Notes: generated by a model not told the origin, from the letters alone. Shown: positions 14,101 through 29,100, counted from the stretch's first letter. The stretch is DNA of 64,000 nucleotides from Ostrinia nubilalis (GCF_963855985.1 NC_087108.1:12728001-12792000); one strand, 5' to 3'. A program made the numbers and translations.

Positions 14101-17100
14101 GATATCGATATTGATATCACCTAATAAGGCGATATTTTGAAAAGATTCTAGGCCAGACATTAAACTATTCAGACTAGTTATGAAGTTGGTTATGTTTGAG
14201 AAGGATGGGGATCGGTATATACCTATAAGTGCGATTTTTTTATCAATAGCGCAAACCATACAATTTCCATCTTCAAAGCTGGGTTCCCATACAGTAACAT
14301 GTAAATCCCGCTTGGTATAGATCACAACTCCGTCGTTCTGTAGTTTGTTGTGGGAAGAATGATATGAACTATAGCCGTCAAGTTGCGGTATCCCAGTCGA
14401 GTCCTTTAGCCAGCATTCGCTTAATATAATGATATCGGTATCAAGGTTCATAAGACTAAGAAAAACTATAAATTGATCGAGGTTTTTATTTATACTCCTA
14501 ATATTAGCGTGTATAATTTTATAATACTTGCACGGATCACCTAAAATTTGGATACATTCATTTGGTGAACACTTAAAGGGGCTAGCAACGTTAAACGAGT
14601 CCAGTTCCTTTGTTACATTATTTAAATCGAATTTTGTTTATGTTTCTACGAGGATCTTGCAATGAAAAGGGGACCTGGGACTCAACTTGAACCGATTTAA
14701 AGCCAAGTATATAATCTTTTCTAAAAGTCTTGTAATAGAATAAATGGTCAGACTTAGAAGTGGTAAGTAGCATTTTAATGTGCATAAGATGTGTATGTGG
14801 TGTATGTTGAATGTTTGACATTAAGTGTAGATAAATGTATAATATGATTTGATTAAATTGTGTGTGTGTTAGTAAATAATGTAGTCGTTTATTTGGATAT
14901 TTCTTTGTGAAAAAATATATGTGTGTTTGTTGTGTGGTGTTGGTTCTTACGATATCCTCTAAGATAAAACTCGAAAATAGTAGCACAGGTAAACTAAATA
15001 CTAGTCATTGTTTGGGTTCTAAATCACGTAGGCACTGTGGGGTTCTGATTAGAATTTGTTTCGTTCCCGGATCCTTGCGAAGAAATATCCTCGAGCTCGA
15101 CGACCAACAGAACATATATCCCTTCTGCTTGGCATAGACACGGGCTTCAAAGAACAGCTTTTTCATCGATGGTGACAGGTGTTCATCAACGTAAACGGGT
15201 TTCTTGTCACCAGGCAGGCCAATGTGCTGGGAATTGAGCTTGTCCGCCGGCTTCCTCGATTTGTTGAAGTTGCGAACAGAAGTCAGTATGTCGTGTTTCG
15301 AATGTACCCGGCTAAATTCTACAATAATATTGCCATGGGAGCCAGGTTTAGAAGGTCCACGATGGATATCTCGTACATCCTCCGACTGAAGGTTGAAGTT
15401 TATGGCACTCCCTATTTTGGATACAGTACTGAGGAGGTCAGCAGTAGTCTCTTTTTCATTTTGGGGAATATTACGAATCTCAATAGTCGAGGAGCGAGTC
15501 ATCCGCTGTAGCTCTTGGATTCTTCCCTCCAAGGTAAGTAAATAGTCTCGGTTTTCAATTTTTTCCCTTTCCAACGTCTTTATTTTGGATTGCATTTCTT
15601 CATACTGCGTATTTATAAACTCCAAGGATCTCTCAAGTTCTTGATTTGACTTTTGAATGTCGGAGCATTTTGTCTTGACTTCTGTTATGTCAGATACGAG
15701 CTTTTTAAATATGGAATCTTGGTCCGACTTCCACTGAGCAAAAGCAGAGTCTTGTTGAGTCTTCCATGAACTGAGCATGTCTTTAATTTCATTCGTGAAA
15801 GCTGTGTATCTATCGGGTTTATCCGGTGAGTCGGTACACAGGCGCTTGCTCCTAACCGACACGTAAGATCTTTCAAACTCCTGGTCCATTTTAGAAGGAA
15901 TATCAGATTCTGACTGTACCTGTATGTTTGCAAGTGAGTTAGATGCATTAGGTGAGCGTTGAAGTGGCATTTTATCGTCCTAGGTGCACCGCAACAATTT
16001 TATTTCCACACGAACCGAAAAGTTTGTATGGGACAGTGATTCTTTGGTTCAATCTACTTGAAATTTTGCTTAACAATTCCTTAATATTATAATTTATGAC
16101 AAACGTGTAAAAGGGGTAGAAAGTTATTTTGGGAGTCTTACTGCTTTTGATTTAATTACTTTTTATTTTTACAAGTGTTTGAAAACTCCATGTCAGATTG
16201 CAATCAATGTCAAGTGAAATCTCAAATTGAAATGTCTCAATTTCAATGAGGCTCTGCATTTATTCCTAGAATTCCCCTAACACCGTCAAATTACCCTTTC
16301 GAATTCAAGACAGTGCAGTTTCCCATCAAAATCTGCTTCGTAATGACTATAAACAAAGCTCAAAGTCAAACTCTAGCGACCTCTGCATAAACTCCCATGA
16401 GTGCTCAGAGCGGGTGCCTGCGGCAGGTAACCGCGTGTGATGCTCATAGTGATTTTCAATACAGAGCCCCGTACATACGTTTTACATAAATTATGGAAAG
16501 AAAACACCCAGACCAATACAAAAAAATATGTATGCAATTTTAGTATGATATTTTTATTTATTAATAAACAAAAAGACTGAACAAAATTGATGCGTGTACT
16601 GATTAATGTAATTAACCACATGCAAAGTTTCGTGAATTGCAACAACTATAATTTATTATCCAAGCTCTAAATAATCGCTACTAAGAGTAACTGATCATAA
16701 AATGTTTTTCCAATCGCTCAAGCTCCCGAGGACCTAACGATAGGTCGGGTGACGTAATCTTGAAAATTCCGGAAGGTCGGGTGACGCCACGACTCTTTGA
16801 ACCGTGTTTACTTTGGCAGTTATATTTTATATTTATTCGATTCTAAAATATATTCCCAAAAATTCTGAAAGTTGTTTTAATTTGTATCACTTGGATATGA
16901 TTTGTATTAGAAAGTGCTGTGAGTGTGACGCTTGAACGGAAGGAAGTCAACCTAACCTAACCAACTGGTATTTCTATACTGTGTAGCCGCGAGAGCTCTT
17001 TGGCGCGCTGTCTACGGCGAAGTATTGCGCGCGCAGATTTTGACAGCGCGAAATACCTACTTTAGCAGAAATACCAAGCCTTAAAAAGAAATTGAAAACG

Positions 17101-20100
17101 TAAGACGTAACGACATTCACACTGTCGCTGTCACATCCTGTAATTAAAATAATTCAAATTTAAATGTGGAACAATGGAACCTTCCGTTGGTTCCGTTTTT
17201 ATTTCAAATCAAATTGCATTCTGGAACACAATATTCCGCCTTTGTTCGAATCGTCCAGCCAATTCCAGATCGGGTGAATGCAACTGGCTAGAGGCAGCCA
17301 TTGTAGGCAACCTAATTATGCTGGTTCGTCATTTTCTCTTTATTAATCAGCTCTATTTTCTTCGAGAGACAATATAATAAGCTTTATTTGACAGAATTGT
17401 CCGTTTTGTGTTCAGTTTCACATCTTTACATACAACTGTCATGTCAGAAACTATTAACCATAGATAAAATCTTTCCATGGCCAAAAGTTAAACTTGAAAC
17501 TGTATGTAGAGTTAAAATCAACAAATAAACCTTTAATAATTTCTTATCTGGCATTGACATACAAAGGGTCTTTTTCGTTAACAAAATAAATCATGTGAAA
17601 CAAAGCCTACACGTTTTCCTACGAAACACGAGCTACCGCATCATTATTAATAATGTTAATCAACTATCAAAGGGGCACGGTTTTCGACATGTCGAAAATA
17701 AAACAGGTCAATCCCTCGTAAATCATAAGTTTGGGGGATAATCGCGTAATAATCGGCGATACGCCCTAATGGCCGACACAGACCGAACTTTCGGCTCGCG
17801 CGTGTTTTGTTTACTCCTGTCAGCGGCCGAACGAGAGGCACCGGCTTTTAACGGCCGCGCGAACTCACTTAATTGTAACCCTAATTAACACTGTAATGTC
17901 TTTAGAACAAGACATTTCCAAACTCGAAAAGTGGACCATAAAAATCGTGTACCTAAGTGGTTTAAAAACAAAAACTTTAACATTACTGATGGTAAAACAT
18001 AAACAAGCAGCGCCATCTGACGCCTAATAGCGCAACTACTGAAGCAGAATCCTGCTCCATTTATGACACTAACGAGTCCACCCGCATCATCGCCTTATGA
18101 AATTACGATCGCTTTTAATTTATGGCGTAATTACTAAGGTATTATTACAAACGACAAAAAATTAAGCGTCTCCCACTTAGAAAGCGTTTGAAAAACTAAA
18201 CAGCAGTTTAAGTGCGTTTACGCTTTAATAACTTGAAAAAAGGTATCGTGAAAAAGGCTGAGCATTCGCGCAACAATGTCCTGGCGACGCCATCTGTCGG
18301 CGGGTAGCGGCACTAGGGTCAGCCTCGCGCGGAATGCCGCGGCCGCTTTGACGGCTTCCGACGAAGCAATCAGACCTCTTTACGGGAACATTTATGTTTA
18401 TAATACCGTGTCTCATTATATACTTTATGATTTTATACCTAACCGACTGTTCGAGATAATAATACCTAAGTAATTGTTACGGCTCACCGCGTAAACGACC
18501 TGCGCGAACGAGACGCACGACACGCGTCCCTCTCGTCTCTATTTTTGTTGCGGTAATTACAGTTTTTATTGTTTACTCGAATACTTGGATATCTTAACAT
18601 TTTTTGTGTCTAATATTGGAGGTTACAGAGATTAAGTCCATAAAAACAAAGTCAGGGATATCGGGCGTGACGAACGTATCTAATGGAACATATTGACATT
18701 GAAGCGGTTTGAATGTTTGGCCACGATTTAACTATTACACAAATAAATGTCTTTTTAATGTTGACATAAACCTCTTCGGGTTTCATAAAAAAGTAATCAC
18801 AGTTAACCATAACCATTGACCTTCAAGTATTTCCGCATTAATCGAGCTTTAAAAAATTAATCCCTTAAAAATAATTGTTTTCTGCCCTGAAATTGATCGC
18901 TTCAGTTTTAGAACGCGGCTGTACGCAGCTTATGTCTTTGCCTAAAGCACGCAATGAAATGTAACGCTTTGTCTATTCCCGCGCATTTCCGTCGCAATTT
19001 ACTTGAGTCCCGAAATAAAACAATTAATTAATTCGCGGAGGTGTTGAATTGCAGCCGCTGGACTTGCATTATTATTAGATGCTGGCGCTAGGGTTCGCGG
19101 ATTAAGGACAATGACTTGGCGGACATTCCGCGATGACAGATCGAAACCACGTCATTGTTGCAATAATAGCTAAAGACTTACTTCTTTTGTCCAGTAAAGA
19201 AAATACAGGAATAAGAGAGAATTCTAAAACTGAACATTTTTAGTAACGGTTGTTAATTAAGACTGTTTAATTTAATTCTCAAATAAATATCTTCGGGTAG
19301 CCCTAAAATTCTAGAGCACGACAGTCAAATATATTCTCATCCTCATGCATTCTGTGTAAATGCAACAAATTTATTATTGCGCTAGAACAAGGGCGCGCGA
19401 TCGCGATAATTTAGCGCGGGCTTATTTTAGCGGCTATTAACCGCTAATTGTCGGGGGCTCTCAAGGCGCTTTGCTCCCTTTACTCAACCCAATAAACTAA
19501 ACTTTGATTCAATGACACTGGAACTGTTTCTGGCAAATTTCGAGAAAACCCTCACAACTTACGCGAGATTTATTGTAGACAAAAATTACACTTGCAGTTA
19601 AATACCAAAGACAATTGCATCGACCACTCAAGCCGCGTCAATTTGGGCGCGAACTCCGCCATTTTGTTTACACCAAGCTAAACTGTTTAATATGATATTA
19701 AGTGCATCCTGACATATTATTCGTCGTAATTAATAGCGCGCGTTTCCTTGCCGAGTGCGGGGAGTATATCACGGATCTGTCCCGCAGGATGGCTTGTTTA
19801 AACTGTCACATCGGACGCGATTTGTGACCGGCCATTTTACATCTTTGCTCCCTGTCTTGCATAATTAGTAAGGATTTAATGCGAGCTATGAAGGACTCGT
19901 TGTTTCGCCGTGAATTCGCTTAAGGTGAGATTTATAATGGCGGGGAAATTATTAATCGGTGACCGCAGTGCACGTAATTAAAATGCGCTTCGATAGCCGC
20001 CTCGCCTTATAGTTAATTAAAACTGTTTATTACGTCACGTGGACGTTATTTTCCTACGTAGAATACAATTGAGCCCGTATAAATAACGAGCTCGTAAATA

Positions 20101-23100
20101 TTTCATTTTGAAGCTTTTGAAAGGCACTAAAGAGATCATTTTATTTGTGAAAGAAAATAGTTTGGTACTGGCTGAGGGGAAAAAGTTGACGCGTAATCAA
20201 GATTTTAAATTTCGAACGGCAAAAAGTGGGACGTCTAATTCGAACCATAAAGGCGGTGCGTGTTTTTTTAGTGGCGAAGGCGTCGTTCGCTCGCGTGTCG
20301 GTTCGCAATCAATCGCCCACAATCAATAACGCGGGGTGCAAATCAATGCACTAATAACGGGTCGCGGTGAAAAATCACTCCTTTGTCACGGCACCGCTCT
20401 CATTAGGCGGTTATTATTTTTAATTTGAAAATTCGAATCAATCAGCCTTCATCGCTCGTGTTTGAGGCTAATAATTTCATATCAGCGACTCTAGAAGGTT
20501 GTTGTTAGTTGAAATAAACAATTTATTGTCAGATTAAAACCTCTAACAACCGCTATTTTTCTTCATTTGACAAACGAGACTTCCTATCAATAAATAGCGG
20601 TAGTCGCAAAAGTACAAGCGGGTCGCCTATTCCACTAATTAAATGCCCTGTCGCTGTCAAAGTAACAACTTTCTTTTAATTTACTGTCCAATTACTATCT
20701 CTTTCGATATCTTTACTACCAGGCAGGTGGTTCGAAATTAATCATCGACATTTAATTTTTGCAATTGAATTATACCTTTATAGAGGCAGCAGGGCAGCTG
20801 TGTGTCAAACCAAAGTCTCACATTCTGACCCTCCGCCTGCAATTTCTTCGATAAAGTAATAAACGATGCTCGTAAAAGTTTCACAAATATTTTCTAACGA
20901 ACGGTAAACACGCGGTCAATAACTAATAATGACATAAAACGGTTTATGGGCAAAGGGCACAGACCTCGGAGGTTTACGAACTATTTTTATGAAACAATTG
21001 AAAAAATCGTAACGCATTTTATAACCTTATCGACGCGACTCTACATAAAGCAAAGGGTCTTATCGCGTCAAATGCCCTTTTAAATCACAACCCAACTGCT
21101 TTTTTTGTTACAATTTTCTCAAAAAAGATCCTTCTAAAGTTCTAAACATCATTTAACTTTTCATACGCATTCACTTAATATTTCCTCAAAGTAAAATGTA
21201 AATGCAAGCAAACTTGATCAATATCGATTCTCGCTTCGCCCGCAGACGATCAGGTGCGACTAACCGCGTTAGCGACTCGTAGTTAGCGAAATTCGGTTAT
21301 TTCGTTAAAAAACTTTGCTATGCTATCGTTAAAAGTTACGCGGATAAGCTCCCACGGGCCGATACGGTAGTGATGCTTGCACTTTCGCGATGCTCTTCTT
21401 TTGAATTTCGAATGCTGGTTTGAATTTTTAAAAGAAAAACTGTTCTGTTATTCGAATACTTGTCTATGTTCTAATATTAAATTATTGTAGACTGCATTAC
21501 CACGTAGTTGTTATTGAAAATGTAAGATTAAAATACTATCCATTATCTTAATTGACAGAGACGAGACGTGCACAAAAATAAGAATAAAGAGAAATAAACT
21601 TAAAAATCCTAGACTTAAAAGATTTTCAAATAAACTACGAAACAATTGCAATAAAAAGACAAACATTTGACTGCTCCGAGATTGAAGAGCATGTACCTAA
21701 TTGAATTACTCCTTTACAAAATAAAACTGGCAGTCGACAGCGAACTGAAAATATTTGCAACGGCCAACTGAACCGTGAACAAAGTCGTTGCAGCACTATG
21801 GATATGGCGGTCCTCTGCGGAGCTCGCAAAATTGATTATTGAATCTAGTTACGAACTAGCGACGTCCGCGCGACGAGTGCTCTTAACGTTTTTACCTTTG
21901 CCGCGGGGATTTTTGACAGGGACCGAGGGGAAAGACAACATTTTTAATCTATCGAAATTTTTACCAACCCACAATCGCCCTGACTTTTTATAATCTGCTA
22001 ACTTTTAGTTGAAGGTATTCAAAAGAGAAATCATTCAAATTTTTGAATTTCGAACGGCGAATTCAAATTATGACACTGGCTTCATCTAAGCAACCAAAGA
22101 GAAAATGCTTTTGTTTTTTCACGGTCGCACCGTCTCGAGAATCCCCTCGCAGCCTATGACACAATGTAATGCGGACATCAATGATGAGTTCCCAACACGC
22201 AGGGAGTTCTCGGACTCCGAAATTGTCATGCATTATCATTATGAGAACGAAAGTACCGCCGCGTTTACTATGTACCGTGGTTTCCTTGCTTCTTGGTACC
22301 GACTTGATAGATGAGAAATGAGCGGTTTTCTCAAATCAAGAACTTATGTGACAGTATTTTTTATTACGAAAATACTTTCTATATTTTTATTTTCTCAATA
22401 GTTACGGACAAAATGCAAGCGCTTCGTAACTTTCTTTTGTCTCTGGTCAAACTTTGACAGTAATGAAACAAAGGGTGAATCATCAGCCTTATAGAACAAC
22501 TTGTAACTTGGGCCCTATCATCGCTTCCTCTGGAATCAATTGTGGCCGCGCGATTGCAATCTAGCACGCGATGCCGATCAGCGCACGCACCGGCCGAAGA
22601 AACGCACGCAGCGGACTTTTTACCCGAGAGAATTATTGATCCCGAGGGAAGCTTTCCGGGATAAAAAGCTCGTGTCATTACGAACAATAATTTAGTATCT
22701 TCTAATGTAATCCAATTAGATTCTAGAAACTATTCAGCTGTATATTTTACAATTAATTACAGCCTGAATGTTTTTAGTCGGGTATAATAAACCAGAAAAT
22801 ATTTCTTCAACGTTTAGCCAAATAATGAGAAACGCAATACTCATTTGTACGTTTCATCGCTACGACACGTTAGCACCTAATTTTACCAGTATGCCTTATG
22901 CAACTATTTCTTTTACCCCGCATTTGCAATTCAAACGAGGCGTTTTTTCCGCGGCCGCGACACTTTCGAGCGGCCCTGACGTCCGCGCGCGACGGCGGCG
23001 CGCATGCAAATGACATCGATCTGCCCGTGACGTACGCGCGCGTCTTACCCCTTTCCGACTACCCGCCACCACCTTGATTTACAATCCCTGATACATTACC

Positions 23101-26100
23101 CTCACAATCGGACCTAATTATATAGCCAACTTTTTTTCACTCTGTCACAGTGACACGATAATTTAGGGCACCACCCCCTTACTTTCCAAAGCCTCTGAAT
23201 ATTCATACGGCAATAGCAATCAATAACAGCTACAAAGAAATAGTTTTCGCGTGCGCGCACGCGATATAATGTCGCATAAACAAATAATTTCACCGTTTTT
23301 ATGTTGTCCCTGAATCCACAAGTTCGCTGGTGTCCCCGCCATCGGCGATGCCCGATAATAGTTCCGTGACCGGCGCACATTAATTGCGTTAACAGTTTTT
23401 ACTCCAAACTGGCATCCATCAAAAATGCACATCGTAATGATGAAGCTTTGAAAGAAAAACAATTGAATTCAAATGGTCGAACACCGTTTCCTATTCAAAC
23501 ACCTTCTATTCCTATGGTTTTTACTATAATTGCTAAAGCACACCCAATACTTCGCGGGAGCTTCCCGCCCAGCGCGGCCATTTCAAGTGACGTCTCACAA
23601 GATGGCGAGTTGGCGCGAAACGAGCGCAATTTTTGACAAAACTCCGGGGCACGTATCGGTAATTTTGAACGTGCGACACACGGAATAACAAAATGTCTGC
23701 GAGAAGATCAAAGGCATTAATAGACGTGTGTTGAAATTTATCGACGTCTCGTGTGTCGAGTCGAGGATGAATTTGGAATAAACTAAATAATTGGTTATCG
23801 CTGTCCGCAGCGCGCGGCGCCTGACGCACATATTAATTTGTTTTGATCGCTTATTGGCATAACGGGTATTCTCACACCCGAATCCTTCGATTACAACTTT
23901 TTATATCGCTTCATCACGCATTCAGGATCGGTGCGCACACTTCCAAACAACATAAATTAAAAGTTTTTATATTTCGACGTGCCTATTCAATATTAATTGA
24001 CAATCTGTTGTAACAAACAATTCCCGGAATGAACTGAGATTGTCCGTATTTTCATAAAAAGCTAATAAAGTGCTTAAACTTCGACGTTTTCTCTTTTTAC
24101 CGAGATCCGCCTTGCGGAACCATAATTACCTAAAAGCTTAATAGAGATCGCAAGTACCAGTTTAGCCGGACATTTAAACTGAGCCGGCAATTATAACCTC
24201 AAATCACGTTTGAAGGATTATTGTCTAACGTCATTACGCCGAAAGTTGAAAACATTATGGTCATACGAGATACAATCAAAGTGCTTTGGCGGCCATTTTG
24301 TGGATTTATTTAGATCACGTCGCCTTAGTCATAATGGCGGTTTCATAAAAAATCAACTAGCCGCGTAAGGACCGGCTGTCGTACTGTAGGCAGGTCGCGA
24401 ATCGGAACGTGGGAAATGAATGACAATGACATTTCGAAATCGAAGGAAAACTGTTTATTTAAACCTACTACTTAACATGTATTCGAAATATAAAGTATTC
24501 GAAAAGTAAACGCTGAACATCATTTTGGCCAATAAATTGGAATCGATAAAAGCGACAGCTTTTTCAATGTGAAATTATAAACTGGACATTGGCTACGCTC
24601 AAAGCTCTGAAAAAGGGGAACCTACTCGAAGCTTTAAGAAAGAGTTACTACCAATAAGTTGTATTATTTCCTAAGTACTTTATTTGAAGTAAGCTCTATG
24701 ATGCAAGCTTTCAGACTGTTAATAAGTCTGATTTCAAAAGTTTCCGCAGGCCAGGCCTAGGTACTCCATCCTGGAGAATTCACCTTCGAAACAAGTAGCT
24801 TACTAATTCCAGGCGAGCTTGCACAAAATTACAGCACACTAGCATCGTTAGTACACAAAGTACCTACTTGTGGAGTGCTCGCACGCAAACCAGAGAAAGG
24901 CGTTGCAAATTCAATTAACGTGACGACACATCGTGTAATTGGTAATACACTGACATTCGTTAATTTGACGTGTAAAGCCAACATTCGATCACCTAGCACG
25001 TAGACTTCTCTAGAGTTAAACAAGCGATAAAGTTTATAGACACGCTTGAAACGAGTAAACAATTTACGACCGAAACGTCACGTGATCAAAAAAGAGAAAT
25101 AAATGAAGAGCGCCACATCTTTTCAGAAAGGGCTGAATTTCAATCGAAAAGCTTATTAATAGGTATGGTATGCAAACCGCAAGTGCGTCCAAAATACACA
25201 TTTTCCGAGTGACACCTTAAATCCGCTTTTAATTACCAATAAATAAAATTCACTTTACATACCGATAAAAGCTGAGCGGTTCGGAAAACAACTTTAGTGC
25301 ACAGCATTATGGTTTTTATTGTCGATTAATCAGGGCCTGACTTTGCGTGATTCGTCGCATCTAAAATTAACAATATCAGAATAAACTGAAATCGCTAACA
25401 AACTGTCGGTTTTAAAATAAAATTTAAGGAGACGATAAACTCTTTGTGATTCCTGTAATAAGTAATAACGTTTCTTTTCTTGGAGTTATTAAGAAACCGC
25501 AGGGAAATTGGATATTGCTGGAAATCGTTTGTTGAAGCCACGTTACAATTTGTTTGGATAAGGATAAGGCACAAAAAACTGTCAGCAAATCAGCAAATGA
25601 AAATACATGCAACACTCACCATGATCAGCATCACGTAGTCTCTCCAATGCAGTATCAGTCACCATCTAAAATAGAAATATATAACTGTATTGTAAGTCAC
25701 AGAAACTTTCAAGGTACAATTTAGGCAGTACTGTCTCTATAGGAATCAAAGTTCTATAAACGACTCAAGAAAATTATCAAGTGATCATAGTCTGATAGCT
25801 TTCTACAGAAACATAATTAAGTACAGGTGAACACTTCGATAATAAGTGTGACCTGAACCTTACAGGAGATAAAGTATTCACGGTATAAGTGTTGGATTTC
25901 ATGCATAAAACGGCTGTTGTCTTAAAGGCCGCCATTTTGTTCGGCGATTATCGTTTCGCAGATAAGATGACGGAATGGGGCCGTCAGCTGCTGCATTGTT
26001 TGTTCTACGCCAAATTCTTTCGGCAGCCAATAAATACGTTGATATGTTTACAAACTAGCTGAAATTATGTTTGTCACATCAAGTACTTGGCATTTCAAGA

Positions 26101-29100
26101 AATCTAAATAAGGCCAGCCTCAAACCTCACCTAATTAGACAAAGGCATTTACGAAACCCTATAACCTTAAGCACTGAACCTAATTATTTCTTAGCCACAA
26201 ACGAAATGTGAGCCATAAAACTAAAAGCTGAAAACAGATCAAAAAGCGAGCGCTATACATCAGCCGCATAACTGCTGATCCGAGATATCCTTACTAATTA
26301 AGCTGGCAATTAAACAAATGCACCTCATCAGCATCAAGCCGTTTCATTGTCTACAGACAATATGTTGACAGGATGAACGGCAGCATGGCGGAGTAACTCC
26401 CGTTGTTTATGGCTGCGCGCGCGCAGGATTACGGGCTTAGGCGACGAGTGGCCATGCCCATTCAGCGATTATCTCTGAAGCTATTCATCGCTGCGTTTTA
26501 ATGACTCGCCTAATTTCAATTGTCTTAAATATAACCGTGTATTTATTACTTGGCAAGAGTTTAAGGAGGGCGCAGCCGAATGAGAACAGCTAACACATGG
26601 TTGCAAAGATGTGGACGAATTATTATGCATTGATTGAATGATTGATAATGCCGTTCGCGTAGATAGATCACTTTGAATTTAGCACACTGCTTGATCATTT
26701 AATATTTTATTTCATAGAGTTAGAATTAACTAAGTACATATTTTTATTCTTGTAGGTGGGTGATTCCCTGGTTATACTCATTTAAATTCATATTCACGTC
26801 TTGTCAGTCAATACGTGTTTAAAATATTTAATAAACATTAAAATGGACATAATTATCCTACTGCTAACGCTAAACATAAGACACAATTTCGACAGTTTTC
26901 ACCGCCATTTTCCTTGATAATCGCAGTTTTAACGCGGACACGAAACGTCCTGGCCGTTTTGTTTTTGTAACCTCCAGTTTTGGATCGCATCAAGTGTGCG
27001 CACGCGCCTATTCAGCTGCAATTAAAACGCAGCGCGAGTTCAAATATTGTTGCGATATGACAGTAACGGCCCGACAATTGCCACGCCAATGTCGCCCTTA
27101 TTGAGTTCAAAGTGACTAATTAGATTTCAAGATGGTATTAACATGGTTACTTTAAACCAGACTTTGTCTTAAGTTAAATGATCGCCTCAAAGATACGTCG
27201 GTTTGAAGTTAGTTATTATAATCCTGAAAATAAACTTGTAATAAAGCCAAAGACGCTACACATAGAATGTCTAGGTGTTGCAAAAGTTCATGAATCAACA
27301 TAAAAAAGTCCCTAGATTTCATGAGGTCTATTGATTTGAAAATCTTTTTTCTATCAGGAAAAATAATTGTCATGTTCTTTACTCATACTACTATTGGGAA
27401 TTCCCTAAACCGTTTTGATTCAAAACGACTTTCATCTGACTGAGTCATTCTATACAAATACTAGCACATTTTTTGATATCCGGAAGCTTAGTCTACATTA
27501 CATACAGACGGTGACACGTCAAGCCAAACACTATGAGGTCTTCTGTAGTTGTGATAAGTTCGATAATGCAACAAAAATGTATAGTCTGATGTCTTTTCGA
27601 CTTCGTTACTAAGGCTGAGTTGCACCATCATACTTTAACTTTGACAAACGTCAAATATCTATCAAAATCCATACACAAAACACCGGTTATCATCATAGTT
27701 ACGGTCAAAGATAGGTGGTGCAACTCAGCCTTAGTGTGCATTCTTAAACGTCCTTTAATAGCGTAGTTCTATTCTATTCTATGTATAGTTAAGTCTAGCA
27801 GTTCCTTTTCCATGTCTAACCGTTTCTCTTCTTCCAGTGGGAACAAAAGACGGCACCGGCGCGAGCTTCGGCCGACCTGAAGGGGAGGGTGACGAGAGAC
27901 TCGCGCACATCCTCAGCGAGGCCTCGCACCTCATGAAGCCCTCAGCACCGACCAACGACGACTCTAGAAGCAACGAGGACTCCAGCTCGCCAAGGACGCA
28001 GTGCCCTTCGCCGTTCTCCAATAAGGTTGTTACATATTCATTCTTTTCTTCTTCTTTTTCGTGTATTTTTTCTCGTTGTTTTTCTGGGTCTTTTCCCATT
28101 TCGTTTGGGCTCAGCCTTCGGTTCTAAGGCTACAAGACATTCATTACTGTTAAGTTATCAAACACTAAATACATCTGCATTTTCTATACCGTATGATATA
28201 AGTAGGTATTAATCGTTGAACAACAATTTCGATACTTCTAGAGTTCCTCAATTTACTCGTAATGGTTTTTGTCATTCTTATGAATAATGTATATGAGTTT
28301 GTGTCTTGAATACACACAATGCCGAATCGGTGACTCAAAAGTCAACGATTAGGGAAATAATTATGAGGAAAACATTCAGACAAATCTTTCACGAGTTACG
28401 ATAATTCATCAAATTAATGTTGTAAAGAAATATCTTAAATAAAAACTTTCTTTTTCCAGGACTCGAGTCAAAATAGAAGACTGAAGAAGTACGAGAACGA
28501 CGACATCCCTCAAGAGAAGGTGGTCCGCATCTACCAAGAGGAGCTCGCCAAGATCATGACGCGCCGCGTGGAGGACATGCGCCACAGCCGCGACGGGTTC
28601 CCCACGTAAGTTGCTCAAAAATCAATAGATCATTCAATCATCAACATAAAAATGAAATGTTTCCAATCTTTCAAACGAGAACAGCAAATCTTGAACTAAA
28701 GTGTAGCGTGTTTCCTCCTTTTTTCAGCGGCGGGATGCCGCCACACATGGAGCGGCCGCCGGAGGACATCCGCATGGCGCTGGAGGCCTACCACCGCGAG
28801 CTGGCCAAGCTGCAGCCCGGCGGCGCCATGCCCAGCCTGCAGCATATTCAGGGCATGCCACCCTTCCCCAACCTGCTCGCCCTCCAACAACAGGCCATGC
28901 AGCAAGCCCAGAACCAACACATGAACGGCTCCGGCGCGGTTCAGGATCTCTCACTACCTAAAGATAAAAATGCCAAAATGAATGGAATGACTGATAGCGA
29001 TAAGGATAGACCAATGGACGCCGAAGAGGCTATAAGGCATGCGGGTAGCGCGTTCTCGTTAGTGAGGCCGAAGTTGGAACCTGGACAGCAATCGACGGGC

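Larger units (their letters stand above)
11700..15990 (-). mobile_element. CR1/Jockey-superfamily LINE, two open ORFs
   Basis: Minus-strand non-LTR retrotransposon with ORF1 (15005-15970), a spacer of about 370 bp, ORF2 (11710 to about 14637) and a TAAA-type tail at 11700-11710. ORF2 combines an APE-type endonuclease with a reverse transcriptase. Both frames are free of stops, so the copy is probably young. The 5' boundary near 15990 is a guess and no target duplication was identified. It lies antisense in the cut intron. Confidence 0.8.
2995..27837 (+). other. ct: 24.8-kb cut intron between CUT1 exon and linker exon
   Basis: Large intron bounded by GTACCA and CTTCCAG. Inserted elements are listed separately: hAT MITE 8144-8379, Helitron 9805-10181, hairpin cluster 10190-10460, microsatellites, LINE 11700-15990 and two copies of a short TIR MITE (11438-11562, 27609-27734). 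The stretches 2995-8135, 8388-9804 and 10461-11437 hold no gene that I can support. 16.9-27.6 kb is largely unique sequence and a likely home for cut enhancers (inference). Confidence 0.8.

Noticed and set aside
14618..14986. 122-codon minus-strand frame between LINE ORF1 and ORF2
   Set aside because: Low-complexity, T/H-rich translation of a GT-rich spacer, with no domain.
16969..17085. Possible MITE with GGTATTTCT ends
   Set aside because: Only about 9-11 bp of inverted ends and no target duplication found.
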